The notes beneath the pieces are model-generated. The model had not been told where the DNA came from and did no database searches. It worked only from the letters and a program-made list of their open reading frames with translations. A stretch of DNA of 64,000 nucleotides, from positions 32,645,790 to 32,709,789 of the forward strand of contig NC_065541.1 of assembly GCF_932294415.1 (NCBI RefSeq), given 5' to 3'. Both the position numbers and the translations under genes were made by a program. Shown here in pieces: positions 11,070-21,182 of this stretch (positions are counted from its first letter, which is position 1; each line of letters begins with the position of its first letter). The stretch comes from Quercus robur (taxonomy: Eukaryota; Streptophyta; Magnoliopsida; Fagales; Fagaceae).

Positions 11070-12430
11070 CTACTCTCCACTCCTGGTATAATCAGACCAC
11101 ATAACTTGGCATATCTGATCTCTCTTAGCATTCCACACTCTACTATCTTCAATGGAATCCCGACGTGACTGTATTTCTTGTTGGGGGCCACTAGACTCTA
11201 CTTGGTTCATTGCAACCGCCATAATATGGTCATTTGGTTCAACCCCCATAATGTGATTATGAATCACACAACATGCTAACACTACTTTCACTTGGGTTTC
11301 AAAAGACCAAAATGGTTCTGCATCCAACACTCGAAAACATTTTTTCAACACTCCAAACCCTCGCTCAATGGTAGTTCTCAATGAAGAGTGTCGGAGGTTT
11401 TACAATTCTTGCTCATTCTCAGGAGGACGATCACTAAACTCTTTCAAGTGATATCGCACACTTTGATAAGGTGACAAAATTTCATTTTTATTACCATACC
11501 TAGCATCACCAAGATAATATTTACCTACATATATTCAAAAATAAAACCAAATCACTACTATGCTTAGGAAAACGCTTAACATTTATTAAACTAATAAACC
11601 AAAAAGGTGAAGTAATCCTATAATACCTTCGGGAATTGAAAATCCCCTTGGCCTAGCAAATGCATCATTTAACACACGTGAATCATGTGCACTGCCTTCC
11701 CATCTAGCCAATACATAAGTGAATTTTAAGTCAAAACTAATGGTAGCTAACACATTTTGCGTGGTTCCATCTTTGCGACCATGAAACCTTCCTTGTATTT
11801 TAGGTGGCACAGATGCACGAACATGTGTACCATCAATTGCTCCAACACAATCCTAATTTTCGACAGACATAATGGTTTAAAATTACACAAATCTTCACAA
11901 TTTACAAAAATACACAAGTCGCAATATTTACCTTAAAATATGGGTAGAACCTTTTGCTATTCCTTATTACTGGGGGTGTATCTTCGCTAGGCAGTCTGAT
12001 TAGAGCTCTATATAATTTTAGGACCCCCCCTAAGAACGACCTTGAAGTATCTATGAACAGTCTCAGTCGATCTATGGAACCAACTGCCAATTACACGGAA
12101 CCTCACATTATGACCAATAATGTGACAGAAAATTAGCACTTGCTCCGTAATAGACATGTGAATAGTCGGGCATACGTGCTCCCCCTTAGTGAGGATGTGA
12201 CATAAGTGGTGGAAAGCTATAGGCTTCATCCTAATTTGATTCACACAATGCCTCTCACTTCCATTCAGAACACTATTTATGTAATGTTCTCTCTCGATTG
12301 CATGATTAACATAAGGCACCCTAGGCAGTCATCTACGCTGCAATTTCCTTAACAATGCAACCCCCACAAGGAGGACAGATGCAACTAAGGCAAGAATTGT
12401 GGCTTTGGTTTTTTTTCTTCATCTAAAAAA
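11070..12430 (-). pseudogene. Harbinger DDE transposase, nearly intact (one frameshift, one nonsense)
   Basis: Reading leftward: a hydrophobic N-terminal stretch (ILALVASVLLVGVALLRKL, about 12,340-12,400), then YINSVLNGSERHCVNQIRM and GHNVRFRVIGSWFHRS, the helix-turn-helix-like region. Catalytic acids are visible: D of GAIDGTHV (11832-11834), D of SAHDSRVL (11682-11684) and E of TTIERGFGVL (11364-11366). Two introns are readable (about 11,853-11,933 and 11,536-11,628) with GT-AG ends. Lesions: a frame change at the seven-C run near 12,026 and a TAA in the stretch before LRHSSLRTTIE (about 11,400). Otherwise the length and order match plant PIF/Harbinger nucleases. Confidence 0.85.
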
Positions 12431-14141
12431 TCACAAACACTGTGGTCTAAGAGGTATGTAAACAAGCATGCTATTGATTGCACAGTATATAAAAACAGCC
12501 ACAAATAGAAAACATCCAAACCACATTGATAACGAGTACCAAAATATTTATGCACATATATTTCTGTATAATTGTAACATCAACAACGTACACAACAGAA
12601 TACCATCACAATCAATATTTATACCAACAAATCACATTGCATTCTATTTCTGTATAATTGTAACACCAACAAATCAATATTTGCTTGCTATTAAAAATTG
12701 GATATAAAGCGGTTTATATTATTGTAAAAAAGCAAGCTAGAAACTCTGTCCTAAATAGAGCCCTATGTTGTTCACCAATTCAGTATATGCTCATTACAAA
12801 ATCTATGAAGAATTCATGAATAATACACAGTTTAGAGGAAGAATTGAAAAACAATTGCAAAATTCATACTAAACACAATCAATGCACAAAATACATTCTT
12901 TGGTGATGAGTGGGGGAACAAAAACCTTTCCACTAAAAAAATAAAAAAGGGAGGGAGGGAACAAAGTTCAGAGGGTATCAACTATCAAAGTAGTATTAAA
13001 AAAAGTTGAATCCTCCACGTGTGGAGAATCAATGCCATGTTATATGAGCTGTTCATTCAAAAATTGCAACTTGTAAAACACACTCACACACCATCTCATT
13101 CCCCGCCGCCTGCCCCTCCCACTACCCCTTTATGCTTCTTGGCAGATACTAGTTCTTACGTTAAAACTACATACTTCAGAAAGAACCAAACTTTTATAAA
13201 TAAATAAATAATTAATTATATAAATAAATAAACAAATAAACAAATAAATAAATAAATAAATATATATATATATATTTATATATAGATCGGATCCGGAGGA
13301 TGGGTTATTTATGGGTTGGAGGATGGGTTGTTTATGGGTTTGAGGGGATGTGGATCGGAGGTGAGGTGAGGTGAGGTTGAAGTGTGTGGATTGGAGGTGA
13401 GCTCGTCAGACTGAGAAATGAATCAACTGGAAAAGGAAACTTACTGTGGGTCTGCGTTTGGTGCTCGTCGAACTGTGGGTGGAGCTTGGTGAGTGATTGT
13501 GGGTGGAGCTCAGAAGTGACTGTCGGTGGACTGTTGGTGGAGCTTGGAGTGACTGTGGGTGGATCGGTGTGAGTGACTCGGTGTGGGTGGATTGGGTGGA
13601 TCGGTGTGACTGTGAGTGAGCTAGTTTCTTTCTTCTTTCTCTCTCGCTCTCTCTGTCTTTGTACGTCTGATGAGTCCGGAAATGGTTTAAAGTGAAAATA
13701 AAAATGTAAACCAATTTACGGGTCAAAGCCACAAAACACACGGTCAAATGAAATGCTTTTCCGAAAAATTTTATTTTCCATGCGTAACCAAACACATGGT
13801 GAGGTGTAAAATCATTTCCTGAAATGATTTTATGCCAAAACAAATGCAGCCTAACGTGCATCAAATACCACATGAAGTTGGCAAATTCAGGAAAGGACAA
13901 ACCATGAGCATCAAATGAGATTCCTATGACCTTCCAAGCTTCCCGAGCTGTTATGCAATCCCAGAACACATGCCCTCCACTCTCTGCTTTAGCATCACAT
14001 GCCTCACAGGTTTGGTTATCTAACACTTTTCTGTGGCACAAATTGACCTTGGTTGGGAGGATGTTTTTGCTTGCTCGCCATGCAAAAGATCTGACTTTAT
14101 TCAAAACTTGTAGCCACCAAATCTTTCTCCAGAGCTTTTTT

Positions 14142-14754
14142 TTTTACAATTTCGAGGAAAAAAAAAATCCTAACTTTAAGAATTTTGGAATCCTTTACTA
14201 ATAAGTAATAACCCACTAAATACAACAAACCGAAAAATCCTAATTCTAAAATTTTGAGATTTTGTAGTTTAAAGTTATACATAAAAAAATAAGTTTATGG
14301 ATTAAATAGTAAATAACATCTGATTGATATGAAATTTGACATGTGTTTTAAGAATATAAAAACATGCAATTCAAAAGTTAGATTTTCAAAATTTGTAGCC
14401 ATCTTAATTATTTTAGTGTGAGTTGTAGTCTTAGCTCTTAGGCTACAACTAAGTTTGTAGTCAAACTTTGTCCTTAAATTTTGGTCCCCTTAGCAATATA
14501 TTAGGACCTTACAAATAAAAAGAAAATGCCCAAAACTTTTTTTATTAAACTAAAATTTTGAAAGATGTGTAGTTTGCAACATTGATAATGAGACTACCAT
14601 ACAATGATTTCAAAATTAGAAAACTTGTAGAAGGAAATTGCAAAACTTTATGTATTTGCGTGTTTTTTTTTTTTTGTCAATATATGAAGTTATTTTTTTT
14701 ATTACATTTTGTATAATTTAAATTTCTTAATGACCACTCTAGAAAAAATTTCCG
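14142..14754. other. Non-coding, no gene seen
   Basis: AT-rich spacer between the truncated LINE and the next MITE. It has repeated phrases such as 'taaaattttgagattttgtag' but no element end or ORF that I can support. Confidence 0.45.
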
Positions 14755-14889
14755 GAGTCATCATTGATAAGGACATACTTTTTTCTATTTTACACAGCCA
14801 CTTTTCAAAAACACATACATCAGATTATCTATTTAAACATTCTATTTTATTTAAATAATCATTTTTCATTCTTTTTTTATTATTATCTT

Positions 14890-14988
<99 letters not shown>

Positions 14989-15171
14989 TTTGATGAGGTG
15001 AGAGAATTTTTAAAAAATGATATACAAAGCTACAGTAAATGTATATATTTACACATTTAATTTAGTAATTTTGCAAATTTACACATCTTTAGCTTGACAA
15101 ATGTGGGTATTTCAAGGGTTAAATGTGTAAATTTGACACATTTTTCTATTAGCGTACTGATGCAAATGCTC
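14755..15171 (+). mobile_element. Harbinger-like MITE with compound microsatellite
   Basis: The right end read inward, GAGCATTTGCATCAGTACG, matches the ends of the element at 56,363-57,184, and the two bodies align over most of their length (in opposite orientation). The left end GAGTCATCATTGATAA is degenerate. The middle holds (AC)n, (AT)n and (GA)n tracts at about 14,890-14,986. It lies just 5' of the full-length LINE. Confidence 0.65.
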
Positions 15172-15549
15172 AATGTACACATCAAACATTTTATTAATAT
15201 GCCATGATAGGACAGAAACTTACTACAAAAGCCTTTTAATCACAATGGTCTATTTTTTGTTGGTTCAAGTTAGCTCAAATAGTGAAAGCTTAGTGTAGCC
15301 ACCGACAAGTTTCTAGAGGATGAAAATGTCAAGGTCTCTCTGTCAATAGGGAAGTAAGTTATCTACTTCTCTTAGGCTGTAGAAGTTTTGTCCCTTCTGG
15401 GAAGGAGAGTTTGTTCCGTGTGTTGTATCATTGTCCTCTAGGAGTATCACGCATACTCTTAGAGCTTGTAGGGTTTTTCTTCGAGGGGTTTGGGAAATAG
15501 TGTCCATATACTCTCCTTCTGTTTTGTGTGAACCTATTCTCAGTATAGA

Positions 15550-17031
15550 ATGGAGCAATTGACCAGGAGCTGGGAAGACATGTCACTGTCAGACAAGGAG
15601 AGACAGGATTTCACACTACCTGAGGATCATCGAAAGGGAGAATTTGTGATTGCGGCTAAATTCTTAACTTCGCGTTTTCTTCAGATGGAAGCGGTAGCAA
15701 GAACTTTCAAGCAGATATGGCGTTTCAACAATGGATTTAGAATTCGCAATCAAGGAAACAACACTGTCCTGTTTGTCTTTGATAACCTTGCAGATGTTGA
15801 TAAGATCCTGAACAGCCAACCTTGGAGTTTTGACAAGCACTTGATTATAATGCAAAGGTACACGAATGATATTCCAGTCAATGAGTTAGCTTTTAACAAA
15901 GTCCCTTTTTGGGTACAAGTCCATGATATCCCATGCAGTTTTTTAACAAGAAAGGTGGTAGAGAAGTTGTGTGATACAGTGGGTGAGGTCCAAAAGTCTA
16001 TTGGAGCAGTGGATGACGATGGAGGTAGTTTTTTCAGAGTTCGGGTCCTGGTGGATGTCACTTTTCCGTTGTGTAGAGGAAGGGTTATCTCTCTACCAAA
16101 TGGAAGAAAGAGCTGGGTAAACTTTAAGTATGAAAGATTGCCTAATGTGTGTTACTGGTGTGGGCAGTTGGATCATGACGATAGGGATTGTGAACTCTGG
16201 GTTGAAAGTAAGGGAACGCTTATCACTGATCAGCAACAATTTGGCCCGAGTCTAAGAGCACCACCGTACAAGACAGCAGGTAGGGACGTCATATATGTTC
16301 CAGGGTATTTTGAGGGAAGAGCTAGGCGTCCTCAAGGCAGAACGGTGGTGGCTGGACCAGTGGATGTGGCGCCGGACATGGAAGTGGAGGGGACAGGAGG
16401 AGTAATTACTGCTGAAACCGTTGCATGCCATGAGTCACCCATTATTTCAGGAGGGGCGTCAGTTACGGAAGGTAGTCTTAAACATGCCAGCTCCTTCCCG
16501 GATTTAATGCAGTCTATGGAGAATAAATCGGGGAGTAATGATTCAGGTATCCCAACAAATCCAAACGTGATTGATGCTGAAATAAATGTATCCAATTCAG
16601 CAAATTCCGTTGAGGAGCAGTGTACGTTGAGCAATGTAAATCTTGGCATTAATCTCGGAGACTCAAATTCAATGCCCAAGATAATAGGGTCAGCCTCCAC
16701 TAGCAGGGTGTCGAAGTTAATGAAGAAAAACCTAGTTGATTCTAATTTGGACAATCCCGCCCATAACTCTGCCATTAATGAGCCTTTGATCCAAGCCATT
16801 GATGGGGAAGTGTCACAATCTGCCAATCTTAGAACGTGGAAAAGGTTCATGCGCCTTCCTAAACCTAATGAGGCAAAGACTACAGTGGAACGGGGAACAA
16901 AGAGGAAATCAAGTCCAGAATTTTCAGGTCTACACGATGTACCTAATAAACGCATGCAGGTTATTCGTGTTGATCAGAATACTTCTAATGTATTGGTGGA
17001 GGCTGTGGAGCAGCCCCGCCAGGAGCCATGA
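15550..17031 (+). CDS. LINE ORF1 protein (DUF4283 plus CCHC zinc knuckle)
   Basis: An intact 493-codon frame. Residues about 20-170 form the DUF4283 domain of plant LINE and related proteins (RKGEFVIAAKF, WSFDKHLIIMQRY, PFWVQVHDIPC). A zinc knuckle of the CX2CX4HX4C type follows near residues 195-215 (CYWCGQLDHDDRDC). The C-terminal half is low-complexity, acidic/serine-rich and ends in a basic stretch (KRKSS). The protein should bind LINE RNA and act as a nucleic-acid chaperone in the ribonucleoprotein. The stop codon overlaps the ORF2 start as ATGA at 17028-17031, which fits termination-reinitiation. Expression is unknown. Confidence 0.9.
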   Translation: MEQLTRSWEDMSLSDKERQDFTLPEDHRKGEFVIAAKFLTSRFLQMEAVARTFKQIWRFNNGFRIRNQGNNTVLFVFDNLADVDKILNSQPWSFDKHLIIMQRYTNDIPVNELAFNKVPFWVQVHDIPCSFLTRKVVEKLCDTVGEVQKSIGAVDDDGGSFFRVRVLVDVTFPLCRGRVISLPNGRKSWVNFKYERLPNVCYWCGQLDHDDRDCELWVESKGTLITDQQQFGPSLRAPPYKTAGRDVIYVPGYFEGRARRPQGRTVVAGPVDVAPDMEVEGTGGVITAETVACHESPIISGGASVTEGSLKHASSFPDLMQSMENKSGSNDSGIPTNPNVIDAEINVSNSANSVEEQCTLSNVNLGINLGDSNSMPKIIGSASTSRVSKLMKKNLVDSNLDNPAHNSAINEPLIQAIDGEVSQSANLRTWKRFMRLPKPNEAKTTVERGTKRKSSPEFSGLHDVPNKRMQVIRVDQNTSNVLVEAVEQPRQEP

Positions 17032-20000
17032 GTCTACTAGTGTGGAACAATCGCGAGCTTGGGAACCTAGTGACAGAGAAAGAGCTTGGTGAGATTTCCC
17101 GGGCAAAAGATCCCTCTGTCATGTTCATTGCCGAAACATGGGCAGATGAAGCAAGGCTAAAATCTATAAAACAATGGTTACAATTCGATCACATGTTTAT
17201 GGTCCCTCGGATTCATAGAGGTGGGGGACTCGTGCTATATTGGAAGGAGTCTATCAAGCTGAATGTGGAAACTTCATCAAAAAACCATATTGATTGTATC
17301 ATAGGGAAGGGAAGTGAAGATGCGTGGCGGTTTACAGGATTTTATGGCGAGCCTATTACCCATAGAAGATTTGAGTCTTGGGAGTTACTGAGACATTTGA
17401 ATAGGCAATATGGCTTACCTTGGCTGTGTAGTGGGGACTTTAATGAGATTTTGAGAGGATCGGAGAAGATGGAAGGGAGTACTAGAAGCCACACACAAAT
17501 GCAACTTTTTAGAGACACAATTGATGAATGTGGTTTTTTGGACATGGGTTACAAGGGACATCTGTTCACATGGAAGAATTTTTTAGTGATGGGAGAACAA
17601 TTACAGAGAGATTGGATAGGTGTTTGGCCAATAACGAGTGGTTGGTTCGATTTGAGGGTTCTATGGTGCACCATTTGGCTTGTAGCACCTCAGATCATTC
17701 ACCCTTGTGGATCTTACCCGAAAATCTGGTGGTGACTAATTCAGAGAAGCCATTCCGGTTTGAAGAGATGTGGTTGGCGGAGAAAGGGTGTACAGAGACT
17801 GTTAAGGCCGAATGGGGGAAGTGCAGAAACAACACCAATAATCCATCGAGCATTGTCGGAAAAATTGAGAATTGTGGTAAAGCTTTAACAAAGTGGAGCC
17901 GCAATTGCTTTGGTAGTGTCCGAAAAGAATTGAAGCATAAACAAAAACTATTGGCTCAAGCAGAACTGGAAGCTCTTACTACGGGAGTGAATTTTAGAGC
18001 AAGAATGCTCAAAACCGAGGTCAATGATCTTCTTGACAAGGAAACAAGGATGTGGTTCCAGCGGTCTAGATCTCTTTGGGCTGTACATGGAGATAAAAAT
18101 TCGAAATACTTTCACCGGAGGGCATCCCAAAGGTTGAGGAAGAATTGGATTGATGGGATCAAGGATTCACAAGGTAGGTGGTGCTCGGATCCAATTGAGG
18201 TGGCTGCGGCTATTCTAGAGTTTTATAGTAATCTATTCTCATCTCCCCATACTTGCCGACCAGAAGTGGTTTTGGATTCAATTCAGTGTATTGTGTCTAA
18301 TGATATGAATAGGCAGCTCTTGGAGGAATTCTCAGAAAATGAAGTTCATATGGCTCTCAATCAAATGGCCCCTATGAAAGCTCCGGGTCCAGATGGAATG
18401 CCCCCCATTTTCTATCAGCACTACTGGGATTTGATGGGTAAGGAATCACTCATTCTGTGCTTTCTTTTTTAAATACTGCCTCCCTTCCGGAACACTTAAA
18501 CCACACTTTTATCACTTTAATCCCGAAGGTAAAAAATCCTGAGTTGGTATCTGAATTTCGCCCTATAAGCCTATGCAATGTTTTGTATAAAATATTCTCC
18601 AAGGTTTTGGCAAACCGTTTGAAAAAAATCCTTCCTCATATTATCACTGATAACCAAAGTGCGTTTACAAAAAACCGGTTGATTACAGACAATATCCTTG
18701 TAGCTTTTGAGTCCCTTCATAGTATGCAAAATCATAATTCTACAAGGGGGGGTTACATGGCTCTTAAGCTTGATATGAGTAAGGCGTATGATCGGGTGGA
18801 GTGGGTTTTTTTGGAAGCTATTATGAGGAAATTGGGGTTTCATGAGAATTGGATTTCACTTATGATGCTTTGTATTTCAACTGTATCGTATTCCATCCTT
18901 ATTAATGGTGCACCAACGGGGTTCATTAGACCAACAAGGGGAATAAGGCAAGGAGACCCCCTCTCCCCGTTCTTGTTCTTACTATGTACCGAAGGGCTCC
19001 ATGGCTTAATCTCTCAAGCATCCTCGAGAGGAGACATTCATGGATTCTCTCTTTGTAGGAGGTGTCCCTCACTAACCCATCTACTTTTTGCAGATGATAG
19101 CCTATTATTTTGCAGATCAAATGTTGAGGAATGTCAGAAAGTTATGGAAGCGTTGCAAGTTTATGAGGTTGGTTCGGGGCAACAACTCAACAAAGCAAAA
19201 ACCACAGTTTTCTTTAGCAAGTCCACCAATGAAGAAAATAGACGGTTGATTAAAGAATGCTTGGGGGTGGAAGAGATTAGGAGTTATGAGAAGTACTTGG
19301 GGCTACCATCCTTAGTGGGGAGAAATAAAAAAATTAGTTTCAACTACATAAAGGAGCGTGTTTGGCGGAAGCTTCAAGGTTGGGAAGGAAAATTACTTTC
19401 TCAAGCCGGTAGAGAAATCTTGATAAAGGCGGTGGCCCAAGCAATCCCCACCTATTCAATGAATTGTTTCAAGCTTCCTGTTGGTTTGTGCAATGAGATT
19501 GAGGGGCTAATTAGGAAGTTTTGGTGGGGTCAAAGGGGGGATAGGAGGAAAATACATTGGGTAAGATGGGAGGAGCTTTGTAAACCTAAGAGTGAGGGTG
19601 GGATGGGCTTCAAGGACCTTGCATTATTCAATGACGCTCTCTTAGCAAAACAAGCTTGGAGATTACTCCATAACACTAATTCCCTCTTCTATAAGGTCTT
19701 CAAATCAAAGTTTTTTCCAAATTGTTCCATCATGGAGGCAACAGAGTGCCATTCGGGTTCATACGCATGGAGGAGTATTTTAGTTGGTAGAGAGGTGCTT
19801 AAAGAGGGCATGAGATGGAGGGTGGGCTCGGGTGCAAAGATTAAAGTATGGTCCGACCCTTGGCTGCCTTCAGAATTCCTTCCATATGTCATTTCCCCAC
19901 CAGCCAGGGGCTTTGAAGATATCACAGTGTCAAGCCTTATCAACCAGGATCCAGTCTCTTGGAACATGCCTTTGCTACATGATCTTTTCCACTCAAGAGA

Positions 20001-21129
20001 CATCTCCTTGATTAAGTCTATTCCACTAAGCAACTTGGCAGTAGAAGACAAGCTCTTTTGGCCCTTTACTCCATCGGGCTTGTACTCTGTTAAGTTAGGG
20101 TACCATTTTCTTTGCAAAGCCAAAAGCCTAGATGACAATTCTTACCAACCAGAATTGGATGGTATATGGGAGAAGGTGTGGGGGTTAACAATGCAGCCAA
20201 AGATTAGAAATTTTCTGTTGCGTGCAATCAAAGACACCATCCCGACTAAAGCAAACCTTAAACGGTGAAGAGTAATCCCAACCGATTGCTGTGATCACTG
20301 CTTTAACATCTCGGAGAACACCTTACACGCGTTGTGGTCATGCCCCTCTCTGTCCCAGGTATGGTTACATGATCAGAGCTGGAGAAACTGCCATTCCAGG
20401 ACATTTGAGAGGTTCAGGGACTTAGTGGAATTCATTATTGAAGACGGCTTGGACTTGGCAAGCTTTGCTACTACTGCATGGATGATATGGCATAGGAGGA
20501 ATGCTTTGAGAACCACCAGCAAGCCCTTCTCGATCCAGCAAGTGCTCCCTGAGGTGCGGGCAGTCCGAGCTGCCTATGTCTGCTCCATTCCGCCTAAACC
20601 CCCTCATCCACCCTCTAGAGCTCCAGAACGGATCATCTGGAAACCTCCACCCTGGCCGAGACACAAAGTAAACTTTGACGGAGCTGTGTTTAGGGAGGAC
20701 GATTCAGCAGGTGTTGGTGCTGTGATCCGGGATGAGAAGGGTTTCATGGTGGCTGCAATGGCGGAAAAAATTCCACTCCCCTATTCGATCACTGCACTTG
20801 AAGCTCTTGCAGCAATAAGGGCTCTGAGATTGGCTGGGGACATTGGTCTTGAGTCTTTCATCCTAGAGGGGGATTCCAAGATCACTATTGATGCTTTAGC
20901 AGGAAATATCGTGGAGCATGCTGAGTTTGGTAATCTGTTTGAGGAAGCTAAGTGGTTGGCAAGTCAGTTTGGTGATGTGAGTTTTAATCATGTAAGGAGA
21001 CAGGGCAATGGTGCCACGCATAACAGTGCTAGACATGCAAGACATGTTAGCGAGTATACGGTGTGGATGGAGGATGTTCCTCCACATCTTTCTACTATAA
21101 TTCAAGCCGAGTTGGCGTCTTTTGAATAA
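17028..21129 (+). pseudogene. LINE ORF2: endonuclease, reverse transcriptase, RNase H (three lesions)
   Basis: The order is APE-type endonuclease (MSLLVWNNRELGN, IAETWAD, SGDFNEI, SDHSP), reverse transcriptase (FRPISLCNVLYKI, KLDMSKAYDRVEW, GIRQGDPLSPF, catalytic FADD at about 19,090), zf-RVT (PKIRNFLLRAIKDTIPTKANL) and RNase H (VNFDGAVF, LEGDSKITIDAL, HVRRQGNG). Three lesions break it: loss of one T in the T-run at 17579-17584, loss of one base between 18445 and 18446, and TGA at 20266-20268, where a CGA arginine codon is expected (a CpG-type C-to-T change). The rest is open, so all catalytic motifs remain readable. Confidence 0.93.
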
Positions 21130-21182
21130 AGTTACAGTGTTCCTTTCTCCAAAAAAAAAAAAAAAAAGTTAGCTCAAATAGT

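Larger units (their letters stand above)
9018..13851 (-). mobile_element. PIF/Harbinger transposon, 4,834 bp, TAA target duplication
   Basis: The ends GGCTGCGTTTGGTT and, inward from the right, GGCTGCATTTGTTT match at 12 of 14 bases. TAA flanks both sides (9015-9017 and 13852-13854). Removing the element with one TAA rejoins the host LINE frame exactly. The minus strand carries a SANT-type ORF1 (10,812 to 9,562) and a DDE transposase (about 12,430 to 11,070). Subterminal sequence on both arms is rich in repeated 'attttacggaaaat' and 'aaatgattttat' phrases, plausible transposase binding sites. Confidence 0.9.
7237..14141 (-). pseudogene. 5'-truncated LINE tail (zf-RVT to RNase H), split by two insertions
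   Basis: Reading leftward on the minus strand, the fragment begins at about 14,141 with LWRKIWWLQVLNKVRSFAWRAS, the plant LINE zf-RVT region, with a CEAC...GGHVFWDC zinc-binding pattern. Coding stops at 13,855, resumes at 9,014-8,884 (HFGDEILELIV... linker), stops again, and resumes at 7,803 with the RNase H domain (VNGATF, ECDSLIVAEAL, HVRRQS). Removing the elements at 9,018-13,851 and 7,807-8,880 with one copy of each TAA joins the three pieces in frame. One nonsense codon lies near 7,339 and the natural stop is at 7237-7239. Reverse transcriptase and endonuclease are missing. Confidence 0.88.
15267..21182 (+). mobile_element. Full-length LINE with 17-bp target duplication
   Basis: The same 17 bp (aagttagctcaaatagt) occurs at 15267-15283 and 21166-21182. 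Between them are a 5' UTR (15,284-15,549), ORF1 (15,550-17,031), ORF2 (17,028-21,129), a short 3' UTR and a poly-A tail (about 21,151-21,165). This is an L1-type plant LINE with endonuclease, reverse transcriptase, zf-RVT and a C-terminal RNase H. It is oriented opposite to the truncated LINE nearby. The perfect duplication and only three lesions suggest a fairly recent insertion. Confidence 0.95.

Noticed and set aside
13384..13572. Gly/Val/Trp-rich small protein
   Set aside because: Low-complexity G-rich arm of the Harbinger element with no start context or homology.
14764..15060. 98-codon frame with TH and RE repeats
   Set aside because: Microsatellite translation in a MITE.
16332..16955. 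Minus-strand 207-codon frame
   Set aside because: Antisense shadow of LINE ORF1 with no domain.
20332..21129. Stand-alone RNase H gene
   Set aside because: It is the same frame as LINE ORF2 after one nonsense codon and lies inside the LINE.
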